A stretch of DNA of 64,000 nucleotides, from contig JAIGNY010000476.1 in the NCBI GenBank assembly GCA_020152595.1, positions 1,109,001 through 1,173,000 of the forward strand. Reading direction: 5' to 3'. The translations under genes were made by a program, and so were the position numbers. A model generated the notes under the pieces. It was not told where the DNA came from. It searched no databases and saw nothing but the letters and a program-made list of their open reading frames with translations. This stretch comes from Chiridota heheva (lineage: Eukaryota; Echinodermata; Holothuroidea; Apodida; Chiridotidae). Position 1 is the first letter of the stretch. Each line of letters starts with the position of its first letter. Positions 24,579 to 37,900 of this stretch are shown one piece after another.

Positions 24579-24910
24579 AGTTAGTCCATCAACAATATTC
24601 TACAAAACCATGATCCTAGGGATCAATAGGGCTCCTATGCCCATATTTAGTGATGGTTTAAGTGCAATAACTAATTACTGTTTTGACTTTGTTGGTGATA
24701 AGTGAAGCTATCATTTGCTCCTCAGCCTCTTCAGCCTTAATTTGTGATTATTCAGAGGTAAATAATGCTACCTTTTTGTCAAATTGATAGCAAAAAGCTC
24801 CTGTGATTTCTTACTTCCCCGTCTGCAAGTTGTACCATGTAGTGAAATGTGATAATGACCCCTGCTACATCACAAACTTCGGAATGTTTCCAACTTAGTT
24901 CAACTAAAGT

Positions 24911-25988
24911 CTAGAGATAGTTTAATATTTCTTCATGTAAAGTTACACTGGGTGCACTACCTTCTTCAACAGCACACTGCCAAGCCAAAAATTCATCCAA
25001 GACTCTCGCATCTTCAGCTGCACAAGAATCAGCATGGCTCTCAATGAGTGTCATCGAAAACTCTTTGTGACATATCGGACATTCTAAAAAGTCATCGCCG
25101 TAGTAACGATCCTCCCCTTTTTTTCTGGGTAGCCTACCACTTTCGTCTTCCTCTTCTTTTGTCGGATCTAAGCCAAATTCCTGAAAAATTTCTGGATCCT
25201 GGACCACTAATGGCTTGGAATCTTCCGGCTCTGGAGGGATGTTCTCGACGTCTGGATAACCCTCCCCATCAACCTCAAACTCATTATCTGAATTCACATG
25301 CACGGATATCCAATCTTTACTTTTCTTGCTTCCTTTTTGTTTCTTGGGTTTCCTTGCTGTAGGCGGTCCCTTCTCTTCCCAGGTTTTGTCCAAGGAAGAC
25401 AGAATCCTCCAGATTGCCCCCTTTTTGGAGCATAAAAAGATGCATCTACAAAGCTATCCTCCACAGGTTCATAATCAGATTCCTCATCACTTGAAAACAC
25501 AACATATGGGGCACCCCAACGGTTGGATCTCCTCCCCGAACCCCAATCCTCGTCACCCCCAGAATACCATTCGTGGAACTGGGGTCGATAGTTTGTGAGA
25601 TCCAAATAGCAAGGTGTTCGGCCAACTCTTACTGGGCCATACTTTCTTCTCCTCTTTGGCAGGGTGGTTGTAGATGAGGTGCTTGGTGTGTTTTCTGATG
25701 GATATGGTGTAGCTTTTATGACTGATGCTGCATTCACAACTTGTGGTCTTGCGGTTGCTACTGGAGTTTGATTTGTGCCTCTTTGTACCAGCAGATATGG
25801 GTCACTTAGCCTAGATATTGTTGCTGGTTTTGAATATTGGCCACTTGGTGTAGATAATGTGACTGGCTTTGATATACAGGTTTCCTTTCTTGTAACTGGC
25901 TGGACATTGTTTGTGACGGCTGTTAATACTGTTGGTTTACCAGAACAGACCAATAGGTGGACATTCATCTGACTGGCAGTGAAGTACT
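24911..25988 (-). CDS. XNDC1-like exon 9, end of finger 1, finger 2 and stop; one frame break
   Basis: Acceptor T-rich...GCAG before 25988. It starts KYFTASQMNVHLLVC, giving the His and last Cys of finger 1. A Ser/Thr-rich and acidic region follows (GRTPCYLDLTNYRPQFHEWY, SSDEESDYEPVEDSF). The frame breaks in a C5/T5 run on the plus strand (25417-25426). Past it, the other frame continues with KGAIWRILSSLDKTWEE, an acidic stretch and the second finger CPICHKEF...ESHADSC (about 25022-25081), ending EEILNYL and a stop. Either an assembly indel or a real frameshift allele explains this. Confidence 0.8.
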
Positions 25989-28900
25989 CTGCAAAAAAAA
26001 AAAAAAAAAAAAAAATGATTCAAATAAATTTGGTTGATCTTATATAGATTACATGTAAGGTTATATAGAGATGTCCACATCCATTTGATATATCAATTGT
26101 AAAGAAATGGTTGGAGACATACAGGGAATCAAACCTGGGATGGTAGCTTGTCAAGCAGATACTATGATTGCTAGAAATCCTTTAAAAAAACAACTTCCAG
26201 AAATTTTGGATCCTCTCCAACATTCAATGTAGAAATGACATATGGCAAGATCAAGGAATCTTGTTTTGTTTTTTTATATATAATGAATGCAATTTTCTTC
26301 AGGAACAACAAATTTTCCATGTGCACATTTGACATTTAGACACACTCGTGCCAAAAAGTTTCTCTTTAAGCCTACCCGCACCCAACACCTAAATTAATCC
26401 TGAAAACTCAGGTATGACAATTACCAACCTGACTTCCTGTTCTGTGTATTGTGTTTCCACACAAACAATGATTGTTTATCTGCCATTCCCATGCACACCA
26501 CAGTCAAGTAGCCCAAGGCTATTTGTGTGTATAAGATTACAGAAAGCCAGTGCTGAGTAATCAGGGTACTTTTGTGATTGAAATCACTCATCTGTGTTAA
26601 GTGTCTTAGTGGGAGAAATTTGTTTGCAAACTGGTGATAAAAATAGTTGTGTATTACATGATGTGTGCACTAACTGTGAATGATTGACAGACCATTTCTG
26701 CTAAGGAAAGATATTGCTTCATGCTCACAAGCTATCTACAAAGTTGTGACATCTGTGTTAGAAAATTGTTGCCATTCTTTATGTGTCAGAATGTTCCTCC
26801 AATTATTGGGAAGTTTCTGTTTATCAGGAATGTGACATCAATCTTTTTAGGTGGGTGTTTTAAGTGAGTTTCCTTAAACTTTAAAAAATTTTTTTTTTTT
26901 TCTCCACAAAATATGAGCAATTCCCATGCTCCTGTTGGACAGGATTAAGAGTATCATTGGTGAAAAAATATCTTCCCCTGCCACACTACCCACACAGACC
27001 AGTCCCCTCCCTATGCAGCTGCTCTGAATTAATTTAACTTACTTTGACAAAATGGACAACTCCTGAGATGTATTGCAGCTGATGATCCTTTGACCTGAGA
27101 GGTGGCAGTTGATGTTTGGCAGTGCAAGGCTGATGAACTAAGGCCGAGAGATTATAGAGCAATGAGAAGAAAAAGTAAGTATCTTTATCAATCTTTTTAT
27201 ACAACATTCTGAATTGTTTTCAATGAATTAAACAACCATTGAATTTTGTGTGCAATGTTTTTCTAAACATGTGAAGTGTCAAAAATCTGTATAATTTAAG
27301 CACTTTTTGTTGGTTAGATGCTGATGCGATCCCAGCGTGCCAAACATTACTTTAGCTGGTTATCAGTTAGTAGCTCATATGTTTCATCTAATAAGAGGAT
27401 AATGGATCACTATATGGAACATCAAACTTATCTCAAATTTCCTCAAGGAATGCATGAAATTCAATCAAATTCAAAATCATGCCAAAAAGTTTCTTTTTGC
27501 AACTTAAGCCCACCCGCACCTGACACCTGAGTTAATCCTGAAAACTCAGGTATGCAATTACCAACCCGACTTCCTGTTCAGTGTATTGTGTTTCCACTCA
27601 AAACAATGATTGTTTATCTGATCTGCCATTCCCATGCACACTGCAGCCAAGTAGCCCAGGGCTATTTGTGTATAAGATAACAAAGCCAGTGCTGAGTAAT
27701 CAGGGCACTTTTGTGATTGAAATCACTCATCAGTGTTACGTGCCTTAGTGGGAGAAGTTTGTTTTTAAACTGGTGATAAAAATAGCTGTGTAGCATAATG
27801 CTTGAGGTAATAATGTGCATTAAGTGTGAATGATTGACGGTCCTTTATGATTGAGACAATTATCTCACTGTGATTCATATAAAAAATGTTTAAATCCACA
27901 TCTTTCTACTAGCTTTAAAATTAAAATTAATGATGGGCCTTCGCCAACCCCATATGAACAAAACTCATTTCATTTTTGAATGCACAGGTGCAGAAATCAT
28001 ATCTACCTTTGACCCATATGAACAAAATCCATTTGTAACCTTTAACCAACTACAAAAAGAACCAACTTTCACCTTGAACAAGCTCATTTTCCCTTTTGCT
28101 CCGTACAAACAGACCCATATTCACATTGTTATTAGGACCTAAGGAGCATAGAAAATTAGAACTGAACCTCTCCTCTGATAAAAATCCTGTAAAATAGATT
28201 TCAAGTCAATAAAACAAGACTTACTTTCTTTTCCTTCGTTAGTGGCATTTGGAACATCTTATAATCATATATATGTAATTGGCAGTGGTATCTAGGTCCT
28301 AAATTTAGATTTCAGGGCACATACAAGACAGCACTTGGCCCACAGATAACTAGGATGACAAAAAACACTACAAACAATGGTGTTACATAACTCTGCCTGA
28401 CCACTTTGTGGTGAAGTATAAGAAAGACAACCTAATAAACTTTACCTTTTGGGCAATGAATCTCCCTTAAGCGCTGATGTAATAGGATGACCCTTGACCT
28501 CTGATCCAGACATCCAAACTTTGGGGGTACCACAGACTTTGTGTTGTGTGTTTGAAGATGTAATCTTGGGGTTGGATTCCTTCCCTGGACCAGAAACTGA
28601 GTGGTTCAGCCATGTTGGTTGAGTCAGATCTTCATCTATATTGTCTCCAATTTCATAATATTTTTGTTGTTCTGATGACGGAAATAACTTGCGGACGGTT
28701 TTGACCCTGATTGTGGTTGCAGCTCCGGGGTTTTTATCATTCATGATAGCAGTATAATTTGCTGTCTCTTCATGCGCTTTAGGAGTTACTGTCCCAAGTT
28801 GACTTATATGATTGTTATTGGTTGTTGCAGCCTGAAGTAATCTGCTATTCTCGCTATTTCTGACAAGTTTCTCAACTTTACAAATAGTCTGTTTTTTGAA

Positions 28901-31900
28901 CTCTTCTTTCATTTCCTTGTCCAAAGCATAACCATACCTCTCTTCAAATTTGCTCCTTAAATCTACAAAGAAACAGAAATTAAAAAGACAAATCAAGAAC
29001 ATTTTTGTAAAAGAAAGACTTCCTAATTCTAATTTTCAAATTCAAAATGAGCATTCTTTTTTTTTTCTGCATAAATTACACCAAAATGGTGCAGTTTGCA
29101 AAATAACATCACAATAGATTAAATGATTTATTGTCAGAATTATAGGGTATTTAGACCTCATGCATATGCACTGGGTTAATCTTTACAACACACAAAATAG
29201 TGATTTCATCAATTATATGAAACAGGGATCGAAAAATCAACAAAAAATCAACTTGCCTGCTGGACAGGGATAAATGAATTCATGATTGTCCTGAAAGTAA
29301 ATAAGGTTGCCTGTAAAAGTTTTTGTACACCAGTAAATGCAATGTAAATTTGCTGAAAACTAAGTTGTCTGTCCAGGCAGGTCTAGTAAATATTAAGTAA
29401 ATTTTGGTTGTCCCGGCAGCTGGTCGTATGATATGTCGAACCCAGACATAAAATCGCTTTTGCAAGGAGCAGTCCTAAACGTATGGGAAACAAACTACCC
29501 CAATTCTATCAAGTTACCATTTTCCCAATTTTTTTATTTTTCATAACATTTTTATTACCTCCCTGCAGAGTTCTGTTTCTTCATCAATACTCATCATGGC
29601 TAGTCTTGTAAAAAGATTTTATGTACCCCTTTGTATTAATTTTCCTGAAAGTTTCCTCTATTTTCACTTCTTGCTATGATCTGTTATTGCATGTATTCTC
29701 TTTTTAGAAAGGATGTTTTCTAGTTTCTGAAAAATAAGAAACTAATTCATTCCTTTGCATGATTTACAATATCAAAAGAAACTTTTTTGCTTGTACCTTT
29801 TAACGTGGCATACTGAAGCTGGCCTCCCTCACTCTTTAGAAACTTCTCTGCCTTCACTTTGAAGAGCATGATGTCATCTTTTGGTGTCTCAGTTGGTGCT
29901 GTTGCTTTCGTCTTCGCTGATACAGAATTTTGCATCCGTAACACATTATTCCTTTTCACCAAACTGCTAAAAATGAAAAAGGTTGCTTTGATTCACAGAT
30001 CAGAATTCCTAATAGGGCTGTCACGATATATCTATTATTGTGATTTTGTGATGTTTTTTTAAGATATCAAAAATACCCTGACTAACATATTATGATATGT
30101 CATTTATACATGTAATCATTACTCTCTTCATCAAACTAAAAGTAGGTTGCTTAATTAGATTCAAAGACCAGAATTTTTTAGATCAAAACTACAGTCAATG
30201 ATATTTTCTAAAACAAGTAATGTGTTTGAATACTGCTAAATTCTGCAAAAGCAGTAATGTTCATCATAACAAATCCTGGATGATCAAGGCAAGTGTGGCA
30301 CTAGAAACGAGGTTCTAACCATAAGATACCCATTTTCATAGAGAAAAGCATTCATGGTATTGCAAAAAACTATTCACTGCTCACTATCACAGGGTTTTCA
30401 GCATGCAAATTCTGTTTTCCAAAATCTAAGGAAAGGAAGCAGAAAAAAATCAGATATGCTGCCAATATTCACTTAAAATCTCATTCAGTTTTATCCCTCT
30501 GAAATTCTATTTCACAAATTTTCACTTTGATATTTAATTCATGTTTAAAATTGTATTTTTAATGTCACGGAAAGCTACATCATGATATTGCAAAAATGCT
30601 CTATGTATTACTGTTTTATTATATATTTTTTTTTATGGGAATGTTTTCATTATAAATGAGAATCCGATCTGTCTTCCTTCACTGTTGCAATTTAGGAATA
30701 TGCGATAACCAGGTAAGATTTTAAGTTAAAATTTGGCCTTTACGTACATTTATGACACAGTACGATCAATGCATGGAGTTGTAGGCCTGAATTTGATTGG
30801 TCCATTATGGACACGTGAATTTCGGCCATGTGACATTTTTTGAAATAGATTTCCAGAAATTACCGATTCTGATATGAAAAGGTCTATAGTATATTGCAAC
30901 TAATGTTTGTTTTTTTCTTCAGATATTCATTTCTTTTTCAACTTAACAAAAACAACTTATATATACACAAATACAACAACCCATTTTTATAACAATTTAC
31001 AAAGTTAGAAGAAGAATTATTCCATGCCATTTTAGTTTTATAGTGTTGAAAATGGGAGAACCTAAAATGCAATCGTATGAGATATAAAATATTTTTACAG
31101 CATGTTGATATAGGCTGGCATACTTTCAATAAGATCAATAAACTTGTCATAAGTGTTGCTATTGGAAGATAATTCTTTTTCAACTCAAAGAGAAAACTGA
31201 AAAGTAGTAAGAAAATGAGAAATGCATGGTTTAAGGTCTTGGATTTTGTAACACAAGATAAAATACTTTGCATGAAAAATCATAAAATTATAAATGTTGT
31301 TTTTATGGCTTATCAAGTAAATAAACTGAATGAAATTGAATTGAATTGAAGATGCTTGAGTTGATAAAGTTGTAAGTATGAAACCAATTTACCTTTCTTT
31401 GTTGGTTTCCAGGTACTTTCGATAGAAGGCATTGTTCGTTTTCCATGATGGTGCTATGACAGGATGATGCTTTGGTGGTGCATTGTATGGCTAATATGAA
31501 AGAATGTGATTTGGATCAATAGTTTAAGGAAATTTAAACCTTTAAAATATCATGAGTGAACTTTCTGATGAGCAACATGTTGATCAGGCAGTAAAAGGTA
31601 CATCAGTTTATATAGAACAATAGTGTTACCACACCGTTGATGGGTAAGTGAATTTTTCAAAATAGATGCCCTACATACAAGTAATATTTTTGCAATTTGT
31701 CGAAGCTGTAAAATACACTTTGATATAGTGTCCTTGACTTTTATGCAAGATTACTAACTACCATTTAAAAGTTAAATTCATATCATGCTTATCTCCTGTT
31801 TTCTTGGCGTATGCGGGTTAGAGCAGCACATGGTTCCCCTAGACAGGATGCAAGTCCATTGTAGGCGAACTCCCCAGCAATGCTGGTACTTAATTTACAG

Positions 31901-34900
31901 TCGAGTGTACTTTAAGTAAAATGTCTTGCTCAAGGACACAATGCAGGGCTTGTGGCGGAAATCCAATCCGGTACCTTTTGCATACGAGCTTGCCTCCTTA
32001 ACCACAAAGCCACTGCACCTCTACTGACTATCATTTACTGACTATCAATTAAATTGAAGGAAGCCTTGTTCAACATACCACATTAAGTGCAGTTGGTCTG
32101 AACGGCTCTGAGGGTCTTTGTTTTGTCTTTTCTTCTCCAGCACTCACTCTCAAAAACGCTAAGCCAAACTGCTGCTTTCGATTGTATGGCTGGGAGCAAA
32201 TCACTTTGATGCAATCCCATTTCTGATCTCTGACTTTCTCCTTTAACTTCGCTAAAACAGGAATCAGAATTTATTTTTAATCTTCTTTATACATAATAAA
32301 TGATGGAAATATGTGAGTTTTTCTATTAAAAAAAAAAAAATCTTTTTGAAAATAGAATGAAGATCCTGGGTTACAGTAGTTGTGGTTTGGTTTGTTTATG
32401 TTTAACGGCACCACGACAGTCAGAGTCAAATGTGCCAAGAGGGTCTTAATAAATAATGGTGTAAGAGTTAGGATAGTGAGGAGATGGAAGGTTTGTAAGG
32501 GAAATATAAGGGGAAAAGCTGAATGTGGGAGAAAAATGTAGGTGAAAAGAAAGGGGTGTGTAAGGTTAGGTGTAGAAAGGGAGGAGATTATATGTGGTGG
32601 AAGAGGTTGTTGTTGCGGAGGAAGTTGATGATGTTTGAGGAAGAATTGTTTTCAAATAGGTCCGAGATTGAGGAGAGTGAGGAGAGAAGAGATCTGGAGT
32701 TCTGGTATAGGGGACAGGTAAAGAAAATATGCTTGATGGACAGATCAATGTTGCAAGTGGGGCAGAGAGGGGCAGGGAGCCGGATAAGAGATGGGAGTGA
32801 GTAAGAAAGGAGTGGCTGAGGCGGATGCAGGTGACAACTATGTCTTCCAACTATGCAGAGGGGTGTTGGTCCCGACTTTGGGTTTGATGATGTGAATAGT
32901 TCTGTATCAAATATCTCCAAAGTGTCCGCTACAAAATCACAATTGCTTTTTGTAAAGTTTAAATATTAAACTCAGAATGTCAATTTGCAACTTTTCAGGA
33001 ATAGATCAAATTAATTTTGCTAGAACTAGGTCACAAGTCCATCTTGGTCTTCAAGACAAGTAGTAACAATTGCTCTATAGAGACTTGTTTCACAAGACAA
33101 GAAATTTGTATGCATTTCAAGTTCATTTCATCTAAATTTGTAATATAATGCTGCAGAACCATTTCCACTCTAAATTGTATACAACCTTCATAACGAACAT
33201 CCACCTGCAATAAACACCGGAAAACAAAGCATGAAAGTAGCAAACATTTCTTTACAATCAGTTACAGACTTAATTTTTAGGCACCAATATATGTTAATAC
33301 GTGATACATGACTAGGTGGCCATGGTATTTTCATATGCATGTCCTTTTAAAGAGGTGAAGATTATTAATTGTCAAATTATAAAAACACTTTGTGGGGTTT
33401 TTACCATCCCCTTCCTAACAAATCCTGGCATAAAAGACCTTTCTTGTAATTTTCCGTGACTTTTGGAGAGATTTACAATTAAATATTTCAAAATGTTGAG
33501 CTGTGTACCGCAGTCATACTTAAACATCACAAATTAATAATATATTGAAAATTCCTTCACAATATGGTCTTAATCATAGAAGTAACAATGGAGAATGCTG
33601 AGCTCGGTCGCTGAGTGAAGCCGCCAACCTGTATTTTTGAAAGTCACCAAAATCATGGTTTTCCCCATTGACTCCAATGAAAAGGAATTATGAAGTCAAG
33701 TCATAGATGTCAGAGATTTTAAGACCTGACATATTTGTATGTATCTCAAATGCTTGTGTAGTCCTGTTTCACCCAACACCTTATATACAATTCCCCCCCC
33801 CCCCTCCTCTGTTCTTCATGATCAACAATTAGAAGAGTGACCCAAGAAAAGAGTCACACATAAATTTGCCAAATAATATTTCATACCCATCAGCAGGATT
33901 GATTAATTAGGCTGATGGGGTAGTGGTCTGTCACTCTGTCCATCTGTGGGGGCAAAGGGTTGTTTCAACACCAATTAATGTGCTATCAGAGAACAGACTA
34001 AAAATGTTGTGAAAAAGAGGAGTGTATTAGTCAGGAGTGGAAATAATATTTTATTTTTTGAAAGTCGTGAGAGAGAAAAATGATGTGGGGAAAGGGAAAT
34101 GGCAACAACAATAACAAAACTGAATGCCTAATTCCAACAGTGAACATCAATTTAGTGAATTTTAAAGAATAGTTAATATTGCAATAAGTTTCTGCTTTAT
34201 TTTTTCTGGCTGGAAGAAATCTTTTTACTTTTCTTTTCTTGTCACACCTTTTCTCCCCCATCTATTGTTCTATTTTCTCCTTTTCTTTCTCTTCATTTGC
34301 CTTTCCTTTTCTTCAACTTCTTTTCTTTTCCTTTCTTTTTTCTTCCACCAGACTTGAGAAGAAAGTAAACAACATTATATTATTTCTGAAGAGAGGATGA
34401 GTTACGATACCTTTACTGAACATTTTCACTCCACTCTTGTTTTTGCCATTCTTGCTATCCATTACCGACATATAGGCTGTGGCTGGTATGAGGGTATCCC
34501 AGGAACCATCTGGATTGGAAAAACCCTTCACCTGGACCTCAATAAAAGCACTCCCATAGTTGCCTGATGAAGAAGAAAAAACAAAGTTTTAGAAATTTTA
34601 GAAAACTCGTAGTATAATGGTAAAATGCAACACAGATTTTATTGAAGTAAGTTTACTATGTGTTTCTTAGATTATTAATTTTCATTATATTTTTATTTTT
34701 GACTAAAATTTCATATTTAACACAAACATTTTACAAGAATATTTTTAGTTACAATTATCTAAACCAAAATTGATAAAATCATCAAAAAATCTTAAGATTT
34801 TCAGTTATCTTAATAACGGAATAAAGTTGTAATACAAGAAACTCATAAAGTGACCAGATATTTATTAGTTTGCACCATGAAAATTACCAAGGACCATCAC

Positions 34901-37900
34901 CAGCCTTCTGGGCCTGCCATGGCCCAGGAACACTTTAAATTTACTTACTCATACTTATGTCAAATCTGAGTAATTGCAATTTCTGTTACCTCTCAAAGTG
35001 TCAGTAAGGCCATCCATAAGATAAAGTGATTTTTTTTTTTTTTTGCTGTAACACAACTTCTTCAAAAATATTGGGTCAGTATGTAGGCAAAACATTTGTA
35101 TAGTCAACATAAATATTTTCTTTATACTATTTACACACTAAAACACTGTTACTTAAGATTAACTAAAACTCTTCTTGAAGTTGAGTGGGTAAGAATTTTG
35201 CTGGGTTGGTGTTCCAAGAAAAAACTTGTTTAAGGGGGCTTATGATGTGAAACAAGCGACAGCAAAGACTTGAACATCTGGAGACCGGTGCACACGTATA
35301 CTTACCAACATCAATGAAGTTTATTTCAACTGCTTTTTCGAGTCGGAATTCTGCCTGAATGCATCCAGATTTATCATTGGGAGAGCATAACCATCGGCGC
35401 CACTGGCTTCCCTGAGCAAGAAGGTTGTCTGCCCGATGCACTTCATCCTACCATGAAAAATAAAGTTCAGTGTTCACATTAATTAGAGGAATATGAAATC
35501 TCCCCACCCCCATTTTGTATTTGTAATTCAGATTGTGTATACTTCAGTTTAAGTTATTTGATAGCAATTGAATATTGAGGAAAGTCTACAGTGCTAAAAT
35601 GAGGTGCTCAACAGATTGTGACCAAAGGGATACATCTTATACATTCAGGGAATTCATTTCTTTGTTTGATGTTTGATGAAGGCTTAATGGCACTGTGCCA
35701 ACAAGGGTCAAATTGTGCCCAAGAGGTTAGGTCATTCCATTATTCATTTTGGTCAGAGCAATTTGGCTTTTGATTACTGCATGAATGGTTCAAATCTTGG
35801 TTGTGTTGATCAAGAAAGGGATTTAATGTTGTCATTACTAGCAATATGAAGCTTTCTAAACAATGTGCTTTAGCAACTGCAAGGGTAAATAGGAAAATAG
35901 GATGCTTGGTTTGATTAGAAGAATTTTTGTTTTGTTGGTAGAGGTTGTTCTTAATTTGTATAAGCAGTTAGGCAAGCCTCACCTTGAGTGTGTGCTATCC
36001 AGGCTTGGAGTCCCTTTATGAGAAGGATAAGTTCATTTTGGAGCAGGTTTAACGAAGAGCCACTAAAATTATTCCTGAAGTAAGGAATCTCTTTTATGAA
36101 TCTAGGTTGCAAATTTTTGGTTTGACCACGTTCAAGTTGAGAAGAGTACATGGCGATATGATTCAGGTTTTCAAATTCCTATCTGGTAGTGATGCTTTGA
36201 CTTCCTGTAATTTCTTGCATGTTTCAACTAATCCTCATGTGACGCGTGGTAACAGTTTGAAGTTGACCCGAGTTCTCACGGATAGATATTCGGCATTTAA
36301 GCTTTTGCAAAGAGTTATTAATGAGTGGAATGGTTTGCCTGGGTGGGTAGTTAGCTCCAATTCTGTCCACAATTTCAAAGTCAACATTGATAAGTTCTTT
36401 ACTAAATCTGGGCGTCTTTGATTTTTTTTTTTTATGGTGGTGGTGGTGGTGGTGTTGTTAGTTAGGGCTTTTTATGGGATGACTTACCCTTCTTAGCCCA
36501 TCATCTTGTTATGTTATGTAGTTTGCATAGTTCTAGGCCTATCACATTGTAGGTTTAACAATAGGTGCACTGTATGGTATCTCAAAATTCAGCTCACACA
36601 TTCCTATAATTTGCATGTTCTTTATTCTTTAAGTAGACTGTGGAATTTGTGTTATATCAACCTACTGCCTTATGCAGATTATTAGGCTTAAGTTAGATCT
36701 GGCATTCTCTGATTAGCTGGTTCTCATCACATGATCAGTGGACTGCAGATTTTCTTAGGAATAACTTATGAGGTACTTCTGTGATATTTCAGCATATACT
36801 ATTTCTCTTACTATTATCAAAATTTGAAGAAAACCCAAAATAATGCAGCCCTCAAGGGTTAAAAAAAGCTACTAACGAGTGATTCTTTCTTTGCAATATA
36901 TTCAGAATAAAAAGTGTTTTTCCTCAAGAGGTCAAAGGTCAGGCTTTAAAGAAGTATAGCGCATTGTTGAAATGTTAACCATATACACCTGTATGGGCAC
37001 TATAGCAAATTCATGCCAAAAAATTCTCTTTAAGCCTACCCACACCCAACACCTGAGTTAATCCTGAAAAGTGAGGTATGACAATTACCAACCCGACTTC
37101 CTGTTCAGTATATTGTGTTTCCACTCAAACAATGATTGTTTATCTGCCATTCCTATGCCATACCACAGCCAAGTAGCCCAAGGCTATTTGTGTGTATAAG
37201 ATTACACAAAGCCAGAGCTGAATAATCAAGACACTTTTGTGATTGAAATCACTCATCCGTGTTAAATTTCTTAGTGGGAGAAGTTTGTTTGCAAACTGGT
37301 GATAAAAATAGCTGTGTATCATAATGCCTGAGGTAATAATTTTCATTAACTGTGAATGATTGACAGACCATTTCTAAAGGAAAGATATTGCTTCATGTTA
37401 GCACCTATCATGCAGGGCATGGGTGTAAAAAGAATTACATTCCACAGTCTGTGTCATACGGGATGGACTACGGAATGGCCCTAGCAGACCACTAGGGTCC
37501 CCTAGGGATCTGCTAAGGCACCGGTTCTTAATCATTTTTTTCCAAAGGCCATCATTTCACAACGGACTCAGGCCTCGGGCCAATCGCGTGGCAAAACCAG
37601 TATCATGTGACAAAAAAATCAAAACCTGTCAAAATAATCCCTGAATACAAACAAGCTGAGAGCGAGCACGATAAGAAAGATGCGTGGAAGATGTCGGCGG
37701 TTCTCCTAACAGCCTTCCTTTGACAAGCTGCGAGTCTGCCCATTTTATAATAAAACTAAAAATAACATAAGCCGCGATGTTATAATGTACTTTATCACAA
37801 AAATGTTCAAAAGGGTTGTGAAGATGATATCAAAGAAAGATGAAATGGGCAGTTGCCATTTTCAAGTCAAGCTTTGCATAAAAAAAATATATTTATTGTC

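Noticed and set aside
24911-25988. Two overlapping genes in different frames at the end of the XNDC1-like gene
   Set aside because: The frames meet at a homopolymer and the exon total is one base short of a multiple of three; one broken exon is simpler.
28446-28962. Treating this open frame as a stand-alone gene starting further upstream
   Set aside because: The first residues are translated intron; a T-rich acceptor and matching phases show it is an internal exon of the XNDC1-like gene.
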